Origin: Verticillium longisporum
Lineage: Eukaryota > Ascomycota > Sordariomycetes > Glomerellales > Plectosphaerellaceae
Assembly (NCBI GenBank): GCA_019188255.1
Contig: JAETXT010000012.1
Span: 372,001 to 436,000, forward strand
DNA: 64,000 nt
Direction: 5' to 3'
Shown here: positions 34,001 through 46,707 of the stretch, one piece after another
Layout of the letters: each line of letters starts with the position of its first letter
Position numbering within the stretch: position 1 is the first letter of the stretch
Translations under genes and position numbers: made by a program
Notes under the pieces: model-generated
The model's database searches: none
The model's input: only the letters and a program-made list of their open reading frames with translations
What the model was told of the DNA's origin: nothing

Positions 34001-36987
34001 CACGCACGACGCGAGGCAAATAGGCACGCAGGCAAACTGTAGGCGGGCAAACGGGCAATCAGACAATCGGGCAGGCAAGCAAGCAAGCAAGCGCGAGGCT
34101 CGTAAGCGAGCAATCCAGACGCCTTCTCGGGTGCTCCCACGAACCGTCCAACTCTAAAACACGAGCGGTCCAGTCACTCATGGGGATAAGCTTAAAGGCT
34201 AAGAATATTGGCTCAGTGTCCCCCCCCAAGTCACAGGCCCGATATTTGCCTTGGCCTCCTATCCATCAACACGATTTCTACTGTCCCTGAAAGACCCGCG
34301 CCACGATTTCTCACGGCTCTGCAGTTGGCTAGACACTGCCGACAAGCCCGGCCTATCCACAGCATAGCGCGTTGCGCTGCACCACCACTGTGGTGAGGCG
34401 TTATACTCTGCAGCATTGGCACTACAGATGGTGCGATCGCCAATTTCATCGAGAACACACACAACCTGCACCAAAACAAGCTCCAGCCATGCCAGCCACC
34501 AAACTAGCGACGAATCGCATGGCATTGTGTTTGTGGTGGGTGGTTCGAGGGGCCCCTTGGTTTGTGGCCTCAACATTAGTTCGTTGCACCACCTCAACAT
34601 TGCCCATGACTGGCCGAGAAGCAAGGACCGAAGACACTCGCCAACCAGAGTGGACGCGCCTCCGCCCGACAACACGTCTTTGGGAAGAATCCGGAGCACT
34701 GCAGATTCACTCTGAAAGGGGGGGCAGCCATCTACGCAACCTCGTGGGCATGTCTACGGATGCAACGGATGCGTACCTTTGCAGATGACTGTGCTAGTCG
34801 AACCACCGAGTCATCCCGACCCTCCTTGCACGATTGGCGGCAGCCTTGCGACAGACGAAGGTCTTGGGAGTGGACGAGCACGACTCCAGCTCGCCCTCCA
34901 TCACAATGATGCCAAGCCAAGGTGCGGCCTCGTCTAGAAGGGTGCACAACGAATATTGGCAACCTTTCCGTCGTGTTAGGCGCTGCGCCCGAAGTTTCCC
35001 CATCAAAAGGGCCGTTCCCCCGCTCTCGCTTTCCCTCGAATGTCGGTCTTCTCTCCGCTGACCCATGTCAAAGGGCAATACAGGTCTTCTCATTGATCAG
35101 GACCCTAAGTGCCGCGGGGCCACAACCCCGGCGCTAGAGGTTGGCAGAGGGGGGCCCACCCGCTGCGGAGTGCTGTAGCTGTGTAGGTGATGACCTCAAC
35201 CCCCACTTCCCCGCTGCCAGCCACCAGAGCATGTTTCGGGGGCACCGGGCAGGCAAGGCCAGTAGCGTCGGAACCTGATTAGAGTCCCTGCTTAGCATTG
35301 GTCTAGGGTTACCATTTTGATGGGCTTCTGTAGCCTCAAGCTCCCTTTGGGGATCCATGGATCCCACACATCCCGGCTTCTTGGCATGGCTTTTTTTGCG
35401 CCTCTCGTTTGCCCCCCACGTACGTGTACGCTACGTCCGTACCCATCGATAGCAGCAAGCAACACCTTAAGCAAGGACGCAAAGACAAGCAGGCAGGCTT
35501 CGAGGAAAATGGTTGCTCATGGTGGATGTGCGAAGCGTCTGCAAAATGGCCAAAAAAAAAGAAGACGGACGGACAGCAGCAACGAGTGCAGATCTTTCAC
35601 CCCCAACCGCAACTCTGATCCTTCAGCCTTCAGCCTTTGAATGGCTGGGTGTTGCAGTGTTGCAGTGCGTTGCAGACAACGAGGGAGGGCGAACGGGCGA
35701 GTGGCTTGTGGCGCGAGATGAAAATATCCAATATCCCACCGTCAGCCGGGACGCTCCTCTCCACCTCGAGACGGCTGGCTGCACATCGTATTGGCACCAT
35801 GAGAAGCTATCGAACCATTCGGGCGGAGGGATGCGCATCGCACTTGCGTCGGAGCCCACGTTTCCTTTCCTGCCTCCTGTCCACTAGCTTGGGAGCCTGG
35901 TGGTGGTCGCGCGTGTCCGTCGAAGCTTCTTCAGCCCGTTCGTCCCGTATTCCTCCATGGATGAGATCAATGGAAGATCCCTAGGTAAGGTACCTACCTA
36001 CCCAGGCTTGCCAGGTAGGCAGGCTTGGCAGGCAGGCGTCTGATTCCATGCCACGGCGATGACGGAACATGCAAGTGGACGAGGCAGGCGTGACCCAGAC
36101 CCAGACCCAGCCAGACCTCTAGTAGAAAGTCCCCCGGGCAGCACCCCGCGAATGGGCAGTCACAAAGCGCAAAGGCTCCGGTTCTTTCCCCGCGTCAACG
36201 CGATTTGCAGCTTGCATCTTACACTCACCTGTCGTCGCTTCCGAGTCATTGTCGACATATTAAGGTTGTGATACCACAGCGCCTGCAACCTCACCATGAT
36301 ACCCTGGCGTCCTTTCCTCCGCCCAGTCTCCATAGCCTTACCTTCCGGCGAGCTACTGTAGACCTGCACATCCCTGCTCTTCCCGGCCAACTTGGACCTT
36401 CATAGGTTTCTTGTATTGCCGGTGCATCGTGCCCCATGCGCCAACCCATGTGCACCCCTCCCTCCCTTCTGTCGAGGCTCAGATCAAAAATCTCACCCGC
36501 TTCCCGCTCCACGTTGTCAGAAGTTTCGCGTCCAATCCAGACCCCAGCTCTCGGACGCAAACAGCTTCTCGTTGAAGCAGTCCTGGACGGCCGCGACATC
36601 GGGACCCTGTCGTCCCCGTCCGCCCCCGTCACCGTTACCGTGCACAAAGACATTCCCCAACGATCCAGTAGTGGCCCCCCTTCTACACCCCCAGGTGTGC
36701 CCCTCCTATGACTACGAGCTTCCCCCTCAAACCGATGATCGTTTCTCCAAGGGGGGACCATAGCGCGAAATCAATCTGGCCTACGGATCGCGACCTCATT
36801 ACAAGAGTGACGGCATCCCCCCTCGTTTGCTGCTCACCCTCTCGATCCAGCTCCTTCCTCATCCTCATCACTTCGCCGTTTCCGCCTCTCACTCCCCTTC
36901 CTCCTCTTACACTTCTTTCCTCCACATCACTGACACTCACGTCTGTGCACTCCTGTCTCGTCAACGGCCCTGCGGCATCGTGACAAC
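31034..36987. other. About 6 kb without a recognisable gene
   Basis: GC-moderate, not RIP-like. It holds microsatellite-like CAAG/GGCAGG tracts (34070-34095, 36000-36035), a 12-bp triple repeat and AGGTAGGTACC motifs near 35985-36020. Many open frames overlap in several phases with no motif. The last ~500 bp is pyrimidine-rich and is likely the leader of the MFS gene. Confidence 0.5.
31421..31456. repeat. 12-bp tandem repeat, three units
   Basis: CCGCAAGTTTTG is repeated three times, the last unit ending in A. No gene is associated. Confidence 0.9.
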
Positions 36988-38674
36988 ATGTCAGCCATCG
37001 ATGAGAAGCCCCAGGCGGAGATCGACCGTGTCGAGACGTCGTCGGGCGACAATGCCAAGGGCGGTATCGAGTATGAACGAGCCCAGCTGCTCGCGAACCT
37101 TCCTGATCCCGACGCTGGCAAGTCGGAGGAGGAGCGCCGCGCAATTGTAAGTTAAGGATAGAACAGCTGGTTCTTTACGTTACAGGACGGTCTCGCTTAC
37201 ACGCAATCAAAGGACAAGAAGCTCATGTGGAAAGTTGACCGATGGCTGATCCCTTGGCTGTCTCTGCTGTGAGTTTTTCCCCACAAGCAAAAGATTCACG
37301 CGCAACACCGTGTGCTCTCTTCTCCTGCGAGTGCACCCCGCTTACCCGTTCACCAGTTACCTTCTGTCGTTCCTCGACCGTACCAACATTGGCAATGCGC
37401 GTCTCGCCGGAATGGAACCCGATCTCGGCATGGAAAAGGGTGACTATCAAGTGTCCCTGACGATCTTCTTCATCAGCTACGCCCTTGCCGAACCCCTGAC
37501 CAACGCCCTCCTGAAGCGCCTCACACCCCGAATCTTTTTCACGGGTATCATCCTCAGCTGGGGTGTCATCATGACCCTCATGGGCCTTGTCAAGAACTTC
37601 CAGGGCCTGCTTGCCGCTCGCTTCTTCCTCGGTGTCGCCGAGGCCGGTCTGTTCCCCGGTGTGAACTACTACCTCTCTTGCTGGTACAAAGGCTCGGAGA
37701 TTGGTGTCCGCTCGTCGCTCTTCTTCTCCGCTGCCGCGCTGGCGGGCTCCTTTGGCGGTCTTCTCGCAGCTGGCATTGCCCAGATGGATGGCATTGCTGG
37801 CATGCCCGGCTGGGCCTGGATCTTTATCATTGAGGGTATCGCCACCGTCTTTGTTGGTGTCTTCTGCTGGTGGATGGTTTTCGACTGGCCCGAGACGGCC
37901 AGCTTCCTCACCCCTGACGAGCGCATCCGCGTTCAGCGTCGCATCATCATGGACCGCCAGGGTCGTACGGCCGAGGACTTTGACAAGCGCCACATCTACG
38001 CTGCCCTGGGCGACTGGAAGACGTACGGCTGGATGGTCATCTACATGGGCTGCCTGACACCTCTGTACGCCTTCTCGCTCTTCCTGCCCACCATTCTCCG
38101 CGGCATGGGCCACACCGGCACTCGCGCTCAGCTCCTGTCTGTGCCTCCTTACGCCGTCGCTGCCTGCTGCACCGTGGCCGTTGGCTTCTTTGCTGACCGC
38201 ACGCGCTGGCGTGGATACTGCAACATGGTGACCGTCACCATCGGCATCATCGGCTTTGTTCTGCTCATGGCATCGTCAGACCCGCAAGTCCGGTACGCCG
38301 GCACCTTCCTCGGCGCTGCAGGCATCTACCCCACCATCTCCAACACGCTGTCGTGGGTTATCAACAATACCGAAGGTTCACTCAAGCGCGCTTTTGTCCT
38401 TGGCATGGTCGTCGGCTGGGGAAATCTCAATGGTATTGTTTCTTCTAATATTTATCTCGACCGTGAGAACCCTCACTTCCGGACTGGTCATAGCGTCGTT
38501 CTGGGTTACCAGGTCCTCTTCCTGTTGGGTGGATCCGTGTTCATGCACATTGCCCTCAGAATATCAAACCGCAACCGCCGGGCTGGCAAGATGGATGCCA
38601 AGTGGGCAACGCTCACGGAGGAACAAAGATGGATTAGTGGTGACAAGAGGCCCGACTTCATTTACACTCTGTAA
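36988..38674 (+). CDS. MFS anion:cation symporter (Dal5/Tna1-like, nicotinate/allantoate type)
   Basis: Exons 36988-37146, 37213-37268 and 37357-38674 give 510 aa. The first intron ends in AAG (66 bp, branch GCTTAC); using the nearer CAG would leave an intron of only 39 bp. The ACS-family signature YLLSFLDRTNIGNARLAGM opens helix 1. LTIFFISYALAEPLTNALLK, RFFLGVAEAGLFPGVNYYLS, WAWIFIIEGI and SVPPYAVAA follow, with about 12 hydrophobic helices and a central cytosolic loop. The closest family members transport nicotinic acid, allantoate, pantothenate or related organic anions with protons. The substrate cannot be fixed from sequence. The frame is intact. Confidence 0.93.
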
Positions 38675-39343
38675 AGCACTGACCGACCTTTTTGTTGCGT
38701 TACTGGCTGTCAAGAGGAAGAACGATAACTTTGCAAGTAGCGATCGAAAATTTGGGCGTGCACGAGTGTGTATTCTCGGTCGCCAGCTACATAGATTAAG
38801 AGTTCAAAAGGGTTACTTATCAATTTGCCATTGAAGATGAGTTGCCGTTTCAATACGTGCATGTCGTCCGTGGCTTCCCACTCCCATGACGTTGTGATGA
38901 TCTTGGTTGGGTCTGATGACTAACACCCGCGGATAGCATCCTAGGCATCCGCGTTGTAGGAGAGCCGCACATGCATTTCGTCATCAGTATCGCGATGGCG
39001 TGCGAGCTTCATTGTACCACCAAAACATTCCTCCGCGACACCCACCCCCAAACACGTGCTCGGATCGCCAAGGTGCCATCAAACGCCATCACCATGGAGT
39101 CTCAGATGTCAGCTGTGCTTATCAAGCAGTCGTCGCGTCCCATGGATTTCGATCTTGCAATGCCTCCCACAACCAAAACGCGGGCGTCCGTCTGTTGCGA
39201 ACACAACCAAGACCATCAACTGTAGTTGCCCGAGACATGACAGATATATACAGCCTGCAAACGCCGCTTCCACGATTTCAAGTGCCGATGCGAAGTCAGG
39301 CATGTTAGCAAAGCCAAACGACTACCAGAAACGATCAATCATC
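38675..39343. other. Intergenic region with promoter of the MUP-like permease
   Basis: TATATA at 39244-39249 lies about 95 bp before the permease ATG. An open frame runs on upstream of the chosen ATG from 39056, but that part has no permease features. Confidence 0.5.
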
Positions 39344-41002
39344 ATGGCGACCACCGACGCCGAAGCTCAGCCGCTCCTCTCACCGGCCTCTTCTAGCAGC
39401 TCGAGCAGCTCAAGCACGACGCTGAGCTCCAATCATTTCGGCAAAATATTGCGTCGTATCGAAGACGATGTGCTCCCCGAAGCTTCTTCCCTGGGCCGCA
39501 CGCTCTCCTGGCAAAGTGCTTATATCCTTGTCATCTCCCGAGTCATCGGCAGTGGCATCTTCGCAACGCCGGGCTCCATAGTTCGCGCCGTCGGCAGCCC
39601 GGGGCTAGCCCTGCTGCTGTGGGTCGTGGGTGCTGCCGTGGCCGCTTGCGGCTTGGCCGTTTCGTTGGAATTCGGCTCCATGCTGCCGAGGTCGGGCGGC
39701 GACAAGGTGTACCTGGAGTTTACATACAGGCGGCCGCGCTTTCTCGCCTCGACACTCGTGGCCGTCTATGCCGTCCTGCTCGGCTTCACGGCCAGCAACT
39801 GCATTGTCTTCAGCCAGTATGTCCTGTTCGCACTGGGCCAGGAGCAGGCGGGCGATGTTCTCCGCAAGGGGCTGGCTGTGGCATTGCTCGCGGCCGTCAC
39901 CGGAGTCCATGCCGTATTCCCCAAGACAGGTGTCCGTTTGCAAAATGTGCTAGGCTGGGTCAAAGTTGGCATCATCATGTTCATGATCCTGTCTGGCCTG
40001 TACGTCGTGCTTCTGCGTCCGGAACAGCGACTACCAGCGCAAGGGTCGAGCCTGGCATGGGATACACTTTGGGAACATTCAAACTGGAACTGGGGAATCA
40101 TCGCGACGTCGCTGTTCAAGGTCTTCTACTCGTTCGCTGGGCTGGACAATGCCAACAACGTCCTGAACGAGGTCAAGGATCCCGTGCGGACCTTGCGGTC
40201 TGTCACCTTCACTGCGCTCATTACGGCTTGCGGGTTGTACCTGCTCATTAACGTGGCCTACTTCATCCTTGTCCCCATCGACGAGATCAAAGAGAGCGGC
40301 GAGTTGATTGCAGCGCTCTTCTTCGAGAGGGTCTTCGGACCCGGCGTAGGGCGCATCATCTTACCCTTGGCCGTCGCCCTGTCCGCTGTGGGAAACGTAC
40401 TGGTCGTGGCTTTTGCTCAGGCCCGGCTCAAACAGGAGATTGCCAGGCAAGGCTTTCTTCCCTTTTCTGAGATCCTTTCAACAACACGCCCCTTCAACTC
40501 GCCGATAGGAGGGTTGGCGGTACACTTCGTGCCCTCCCTCCTCGTCATAACACTACCGCCATCGCGTGAGGTATACTCTTTCATCCTAGAAGTAGAAGGC
40601 TATCCTGGCCAGTTCTTTTCGCTGGCAGTGGCATCCGGCCTCGTGTGGCTACGGTTCAAGCGTCCAGATCTGAAGAGGCCGTTCAAAGTCTGGCTGCCTG
40701 CTGTGGTGCTGAAGATCTGTTTGAGTCTCAGCCTGCTCGCTGCACCATTCTTCCCGCCGCCAAATCGGCGCGAGGGTGAACTTTTCTACGCCACATATGC
40801 TATCGTTGGTGTGAGCATGTGAGTTGCCCTTGCTTTACATAACCCGAACCTTGCTAACGATTGTAGTATCACCGCTGCGACAGTGTACTGGTATGTGTGG
40901 ACGCGACTCATCCCGAGGCTTGGAGGGTATAGATTGGAAGAGAAGGTTGATGTGCTCAAAGATGGGACTACCATCACTAAGCTGATTCATGAACCGTTGT
41001 GA
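39344..41002 (+). CDS. Methionine-permease (MUP)/LAT-like amino-acid transporter
   Basis: Exons 39344-40818 and 40867-41002 (GTGAGT donor, TTGTAG acceptor) give 536 aa. After a Ser-rich cytosolic arm comes SAYILVISRVIGSGIFATPG, the first unwound APC helix, then LLLWVVGAAVAACGLAV, GGDKVYLEF, SLFKVFYSFAGLDNANNVLNE, INVAYFILVPIDEI and a final pair of helices. This pattern (YRVIGSGIFATPG, GLDNAN) is that of fungal high-affinity methionine permease / L-type transporters. Expected at the plasma membrane, importing neutral or sulfur amino acids. The start at 39344 is supported by the TATA spacing. The short second exon encodes the last helix and the tail. No lesions. Confidence 0.92.
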
Positions 41003-41517
41003 GCGGGAGCGTGGTCACTGGAAGCATCATAGAGGGTAGGCCCTTTCTATTTATAGAACTGGTTATATGTTAATTGTGCGCTTTTGAAAGACTGCTACTG
41101 AAGTCTTCGCCGTGGTGGTCGATGCTGCTGATGATTTTCAATCATCGTGCAACGCGCGTAGCTTACGCACCATGTGTGAATTTATAAACACAACCCCCAT
41201 CCAGTCATCTTTTTCAATGTATCATTTATAATCGAGCCTCTGCTCACACTGTCCAACGTCACTCGCGCCTTTCCAGTGCCCAGCTCACATCTCATTGGGT
41301 TGCTTATCAATCCCTTGATCAACCGAGTTGAGGTGTGGATGGCGAGCTCACGGGGTGTCTGTTGAGGCGACCGTCGCATAAAAAGGACCGAGGTCCATGC
41401 CCAAAGATGACCACGCAAGACCCAACAGAACCATTACCAGAAACCACATGACCAACGCCTCGTTGATCCCTTAATTTCATAGCTATCAGCCCTTGAGTAT
41501 CCCGGATTCCTTTCATC
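41003..41517. other. Intergenic, no gene recognised
   Basis: Holds the terminator side of the permease and the promoter of the oxygenase-like gene. No supported frame. Confidence 0.5.
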
Positions 41518-42486
41518 ATGGCGGCCGCCGCCGTTCACCAGATCACTACAGGGGCCTTCGGTTCTCTCCAGAGTATCGATAACCCCGTCCAAGTCGAGAC
41601 TTCAAACGCACCCAAGCTGTCCCGTCATGACGTTGAGACATCCCTCAACTACTTTAAGCCCATTGAGGACGGCTCGCCTCCTCATCCTACCTACGTTGAT
41701 CGCCCCGAGACTTACGAGCGACCGTTCGAGTCTCACAAAGTCACCATTCAAGACATATCAGGCCGGGAGGCCGAGTTTTCGCTCGATTCCAACGGTTTCC
41801 AGATTCATCGACATATGGCGCAGGAGCGCGACTTCCTCGATGATGACCAGATCAAGACTTCATACTACCCCGAAACAGAGCAGCTCCTCAAGGATGTGTA
41901 AGTTGCCGAGGGATTATGACCATGAAAAATTCTTACACTCCACAGCACTGGTGCCTCAAAGATCTTTATCTTTGACCACACCATCCGCCGCCAGGCCCCT
42001 GACGCAGAGCCGAAAGGTCGAACGCTCCGAGGGCCCGTCCAGCGCGTCCACATTGACCAGTCGTATGCGGCAGCGCTCACGCGGGTTCCGCATCATCTGC
42101 CCGAAGAAGCAGATGAGCTCCTTAGCGGTCGCGTGCAGATCATCAACATCTGGCGGCCCATCAAGACTGTCCATCGGGACCCGCTTGCCGTGGCCGAAGC
42201 CGATTCAGTCCCGGATTCTGACCTCGTCGTGACGGAGCTCATCTACCCCAACCGCCGTGGCGAGACGTATGCCGTCAAGCACAACAGCAGCCACAAGTGG
42301 TTCTACAAGAGCGGATTGACCCCGGATGAGGTGCTTCTCATCAAGTGCTTCGATAGCAAGACGGACGGCCGGGCGCGCCGTGTGCCCCACACGGCATTTG
42401 TGGACCCCTCGGCTCCGGAGGATGCGCCGCTGCGGGAGAGCATCGAGGTGCGGGCACTGGTGTTCCATCCGGATGATCGTCAGTAA
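41518..42486 (+). CDS. CmcJ/AsaB-like ('GA4 desaturase family') non-haem-iron oxygenase-like protein
   Basis: Exons 41518-41897 and 41946-42486 (GTAAGT/CACAG) give 306 aa. Family landmarks are KIFIFDHTIRR, GPVQRVHIDQSY (candidate His-x-Asp metal pair), VQIINIWRPIKTVHRDPLA, DLVVTELIYPNRRGETYAV, WFYKSGLTPDEVLLIKCFDS, RRVPHTAFVDPSAP and ESIEVRALVF. These occur in fungal proteins annotated as 7-alpha-cephem-methoxylase-like, AsaB or GA4-desaturase-like, often linked to secondary metabolism. No synthase-type backbone gene lies nearby, so pathway and substrate stay unknown. Strong initiation context (CATCATGGCG). Tail-to-tail with the subtilase, 160 bp away. Confidence 0.86.
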
Positions 42487-42647
42487 TTGGAAGCATAGGA
42501 ACTGAAGGGTGGTGATATGACTTTTGCTATGTACAATCATTTATCATTGTTAAATGAGGCCAAATTGTTTGATCCTTGCAAGTCATCCCATCCGTACTGG
42601 AACCGGAAAATGGGTGCATAACGACAGTCTTACACACCATCACTGTC

Positions 42648-45093
42648 TCAAACATACCGTACCCTGAAGTCGGTGGAAATAAAGCGATCCCAGTCTTTGA
42701 CGTCGCTTCTATTGCCAAAGGTCCGCAACGCGCTTACAATGAAGCGGTATCGCCCGGGAGGTGCCCAGGAACCATCCGCCATTCTGCCGTTCCATGAAGA
42801 TGCCCAGCCAAGGTTTCGGTGGTATGTTCTAGGATAGCCTTCGATGTTCCCCACTGTCAAATCGCCAAGCCCGTTCTGCTCCTGCTGTGGAGCAGCGGTC
42901 AAGCATGATGGTGCCAGGAGCTGCAGTTCAAGACGGACTTCGGCACTCCCCATGACGAGCCAGATGAACTGACTTGGAAGTGCACCTGGCGGTAGGATGA
43001 GATCTGAAACTTCAAGCGGTTTTCTGGTCCAGTTTTTGTGGTTAGGTGGGGCAGAAAGCTGTGCAGTGGCTCCGGCTGGCAGCGGTGAGCTGCGCCAGTC
43101 GTCCGACCGCGTAGTCCACATGCGAGACGATGCCATTACTGTGGTATTTCGCATCGCTCCTGCGGCTCCTATGTACGGAAGTACAAGCTGGGAGCTGGAC
43201 GTTTCACTTGAATTATCATTGAGAGTGATCCATCCGGAGTAAATGGGTAGCGCAGAGATGTCGACGTCCTTCGGTGGTATTGCGGAAACCAAGACCTGGA
43301 CTTCCTTGCCAGGCTGAACAGTTATTCTTGAGGGAGAAAATGAAAGCTCTGCGTAGGCGCTCGTCAGTGGTGGTGATGAATGCTTGTATACCGTGCCTGA
43401 CCAGAGGGTGTCCGCAGTGAGCGCGGGCCTGTGTCCGATGGCGTAAGTCACTGATAGGTTGCCTTCATTTCGAATCGTAAAAGTTTGTTCAGAGAGGAAG
43501 TTCTCAGTGTCATTAAAAGACAACTGTGTGGCACTCAGGAAGACGGTCGAGTGGATTGCGTCATATGCCTGTACCAAGCCTGCACCTTGCTGTGGAACGG
43601 GGCCGAGCCCAGGACTTAGGACTGGCCAGCCTGTCGACATGTCGTATGATCTGCTGGGCTTAGCGGACATTGAGAGAATTCCTTGAATCTCTCGAGGATC
43701 GCTTGTATTCCGACTCTTGCGTAGCATCAGTATTAAGTTGTCGCTTAAGGGGAGAGAGACACTGACCTCAACAACCAGAGCAACGATGGCGGCAAGAAGA
43801 GGGCAGGACATGGACGTTCCTGAAGCAACTCCATAGCCACCCTGAGCCAGTGGCAAAGTCGAAAGAATATTTCCGCCTGGTGCGCCAACATCCGGCTTAT
43901 TCTTCAAATCAAAGGTCGGTCCCCAGCTTGTGAAGGTACTGACGGCACCACCCGTATCCGTATTCAAAATCTCGCTAGCTTGTCCGCTAGTCGCGTTGTA
44001 AGATGGGTCATGGGTGTTTTGGAACGACGAAACCGATATGACTCCATCGCCAGTTGAGGGGGCACTGACGCTGAAGAGGCCTTCTGTGCCCCCAACCTCG
44101 TTGCCAGCTGAAAAGGTGCAGGGAACACCGGCTTCAACAATACGAGACACCAGCAATGCAAATGGGTTTTGGCTCCAGCCACTCGCCATTCCGATTGACC
44201 CAGTGATAATGTCGCTTCCATCTTCATATGCCTTGCTAGTGGCAGCCATGAGGGCGTCCATTGTCGTAGTGTCAGAGCAGCTAAAGGCGCGGAACATGCC
44301 AATTTTGACACCAGGCGCGGCGCCTTTGAAGCCAAGCGGGTTGTCCAGCGCGGCAATGATCCCAGCGACATGCGTTCCATGGCCGTTACAGTTTTCAAAA
44401 GGGTCTCCGTCTGGGTTGGGTGGCTGACTTCCATCGTAGCTGTCACCGACGACATCTGCGCCGAACTCGACGAGGCATCCGGGCCCGAAGCAGCCCCCGA
44501 GGGCTGGATGTGTGTAGTCGATGCCAGTATCAACGATACCTATCCGAAGCCCCTTTCCAGTGATTCCCTCAGCATGAAGGCGATCGACCTGCGTCATGAT
44601 GTGAGGCGAATAACCATCTTTGCCAACCTGTCTCCGCTGAACTTCCACCAGGGGCTTGCCTTGGGCAGTCCAAGACAGATTCAGTTGGGGCGATGAGATG
44701 ACTTCGACAGGCCAGATATTTTTTACTTCGGGCGAAGCCTCAACCTGGCGTACGACCTCTTCTTCGTCTTGCTTCTGAACAGTTCCAAGGTTGAAAGACG
44801 TGCCTTTGAAGACTGTGGAGTCGAAGCGGATGCGCTCCTCAATACTGGCTACACCTTCTTGGGCCCCGAGTCTTGAGATGAACTCATCTGTACTCTAAAG
44901 GTCCGGTCAGCATATATTTCCTGTGCAAGCATCCACGTTCACTGACTTGACCGTCGGATATCTCCACAATATAGGCGCCGGGGACATATTTTCCCTTCGT
45001 CATAGGCGGTGCGATGGCATCCTCATCTTGAGATTCTCTTGCTAGGCCAAGACTGGCAGCTAAAAGCCAGGGGATAGCTGAACCGAACCTCAT
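42648..45093 (-). CDS. Secreted subtilisin-like serine protease (S8)
   Basis: Exons 45093-44947, 44894-43767 and 43715-42648 give about 780 aa. The signal peptide is MRFGSAIPWLLAASLGLA. A short inhibitor-type prodomain (KYVPGAYIVEIS, EFISRLG) precedes the catalytic domain with Asp in IGIVDTGIDYTHPALGG, His in NGHGTHVAGIIAA and Ser in GVASGTSMSCPLLAA; the oxyanion Asn lies in TFSAGNEVGG. The C-terminal ~350 residues are beta-rich (Fn3-like/DUF1034 type), as in large fungal 'minor extracellular protease vpr'-like enzymes. The second intron (43716-43766, 51 bp, GTCAGT...AAG) has no stop in frame, so retention would add 17 residues right after the catalytic region. Expected to degrade extracellular protein. 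Confidence 0.93.
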
Positions 45094-46707
45094 TACAAGT
45101 GCTTTCCGTCGAGGCTGTCACGATCTGAAGCGAATTGCAACGGGCCAGTGAACAGCATATCGTTCATGGAAAGACCGGCGATTAAATATGCTTGGTGCAA
45201 GTCACCTTGCTCCCAGAGAGCAACCCCTCTTTTGCAGAACGTCCTAACCCAGCAAGCCCGCTTGGTGTTCCCGGACATGATGCCCCCTTGCGTGGGTGGC
45301 AGTAACGCTGCGATGCTGCCGAAAACATCCGCACTTCGCGCACGCAGCGTTGCATCAGGGCGCTCAAGTCCCTTCGAACCACGGGCACCACTTTTTGAGT
45401 GGGGAACAACGATTGCATCAGGCACCATGGTGCTGCAATTGAGGTGGTTTGAGCAGGAAATCGCTGGAGAGCGGGGATGCTGCTCATTTCCAGGATGCGC
45501 CAAGATGCGCCGTGTATTTCTCGCGATGAAATACTCCGACTGTACAAAGGACGCCATCACGCAGATTTTCAGGCTTTCTCAAAGATGAATCCTGAGTCTG
45601 GTCGCTTCTCAAAAAGGTGACTAGAGCCTGATCAAGGTTTATAACACGATAGAATTTCGCTCCCAGCACGACAATTTACAAGACTGACGTTGCTGTCAGG
45701 TGGCCCTGCGGAGCCACGGAACAGGGGGCCGGTTAGGGACTAAGAACTACGAGAACTTATGTAGAAGGACTGCGAAGGGCCCTCCTAGCTGCGGAGGGCC
45801 AGAATTCAGATGTATTACAACCCCATACCTATTATCTATTGCCTGCGGACCACGTGTGGAAGACCTCTTCATTCTGCCCAACCCACGCACTGACAGTTGC
45901 CCAGTCAGAATATTTGAGGACCCCTCATAAGATTATAACATGGAATAGAAAGCTACCAAAGTATAGCCAGCAATGATGCGCTCCAACTTATGCGATGTGT
46001 CACATCCCTCACAGGTACAATCGAATACGTGGAACGCACATGAAAGACCTGGCTTAATGGTGATGTCAGAGAGAAGCGCTCCTCTCTAGAACTATAATAC
46101 CTTCAGGAGTCACAGCCTTGATCTCGACATTCAAAAAAACGACTGGGCTGGCCACTTAAGCCAACCCGTGTGTGCTGGAGCCTTCGCAGACTTTCGGCAT
46201 CACGATTCAAGTCAAAGAATAAAATCAAAGTTTGGTTTCAGACGCACAACGAGATTGGCCATATTGTTTCCATACCCTCTCAAATGTTCTGGTCTCTGCT
46301 TTGAGTTACCTGTCTTTGTGACACGGTTCTTCAGACATCGATGCTCTGCGGTGGTCTGCTTACCGCGACTTCCTCCCCACGATAAAACAAGCCCGAACCT
46401 CAACAAATTGCTTTCGCTCTTTCTGTAACTTTGGACCAGACACAGGAGTCTTTCTACACAAACCGCTCAACGGCCCACGGTATTGCAGATCATATTTTGA
46501 GAAGGTCAACCAAAGTCTTCCCTTCGTCACCTGCAGATTACCCAACTACAGGAAGGCCTTCCCAGTCTTTTACAAAACTACAAGGACCAAATTCGCACCT
46601 TCGACATCCACCTTCCAGAGCCATAACTTTGAGCTATAGTCGAACAGACAAGCAGCCAGATAGTGCGTTCATCTGCGGTAGAAGAAGACAGGATCTCTTC
46701 TCCCGCC
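45094..46707. other. Intergenic, no gene recognised
   Basis: Contains the divergent promoters of the subtilase and the SUMO-like gene. Opposing frames of about 150 codons at 45093-45588 overlap each other and show no motif. Confidence 0.5.

Noticed and set aside
45148..45588. 146-codon plus-strand frame upstream of the subtilase
   Set aside because: It begins at GTG, overlaps an equally long antisense frame and has no domain; most likely promoter sequence.
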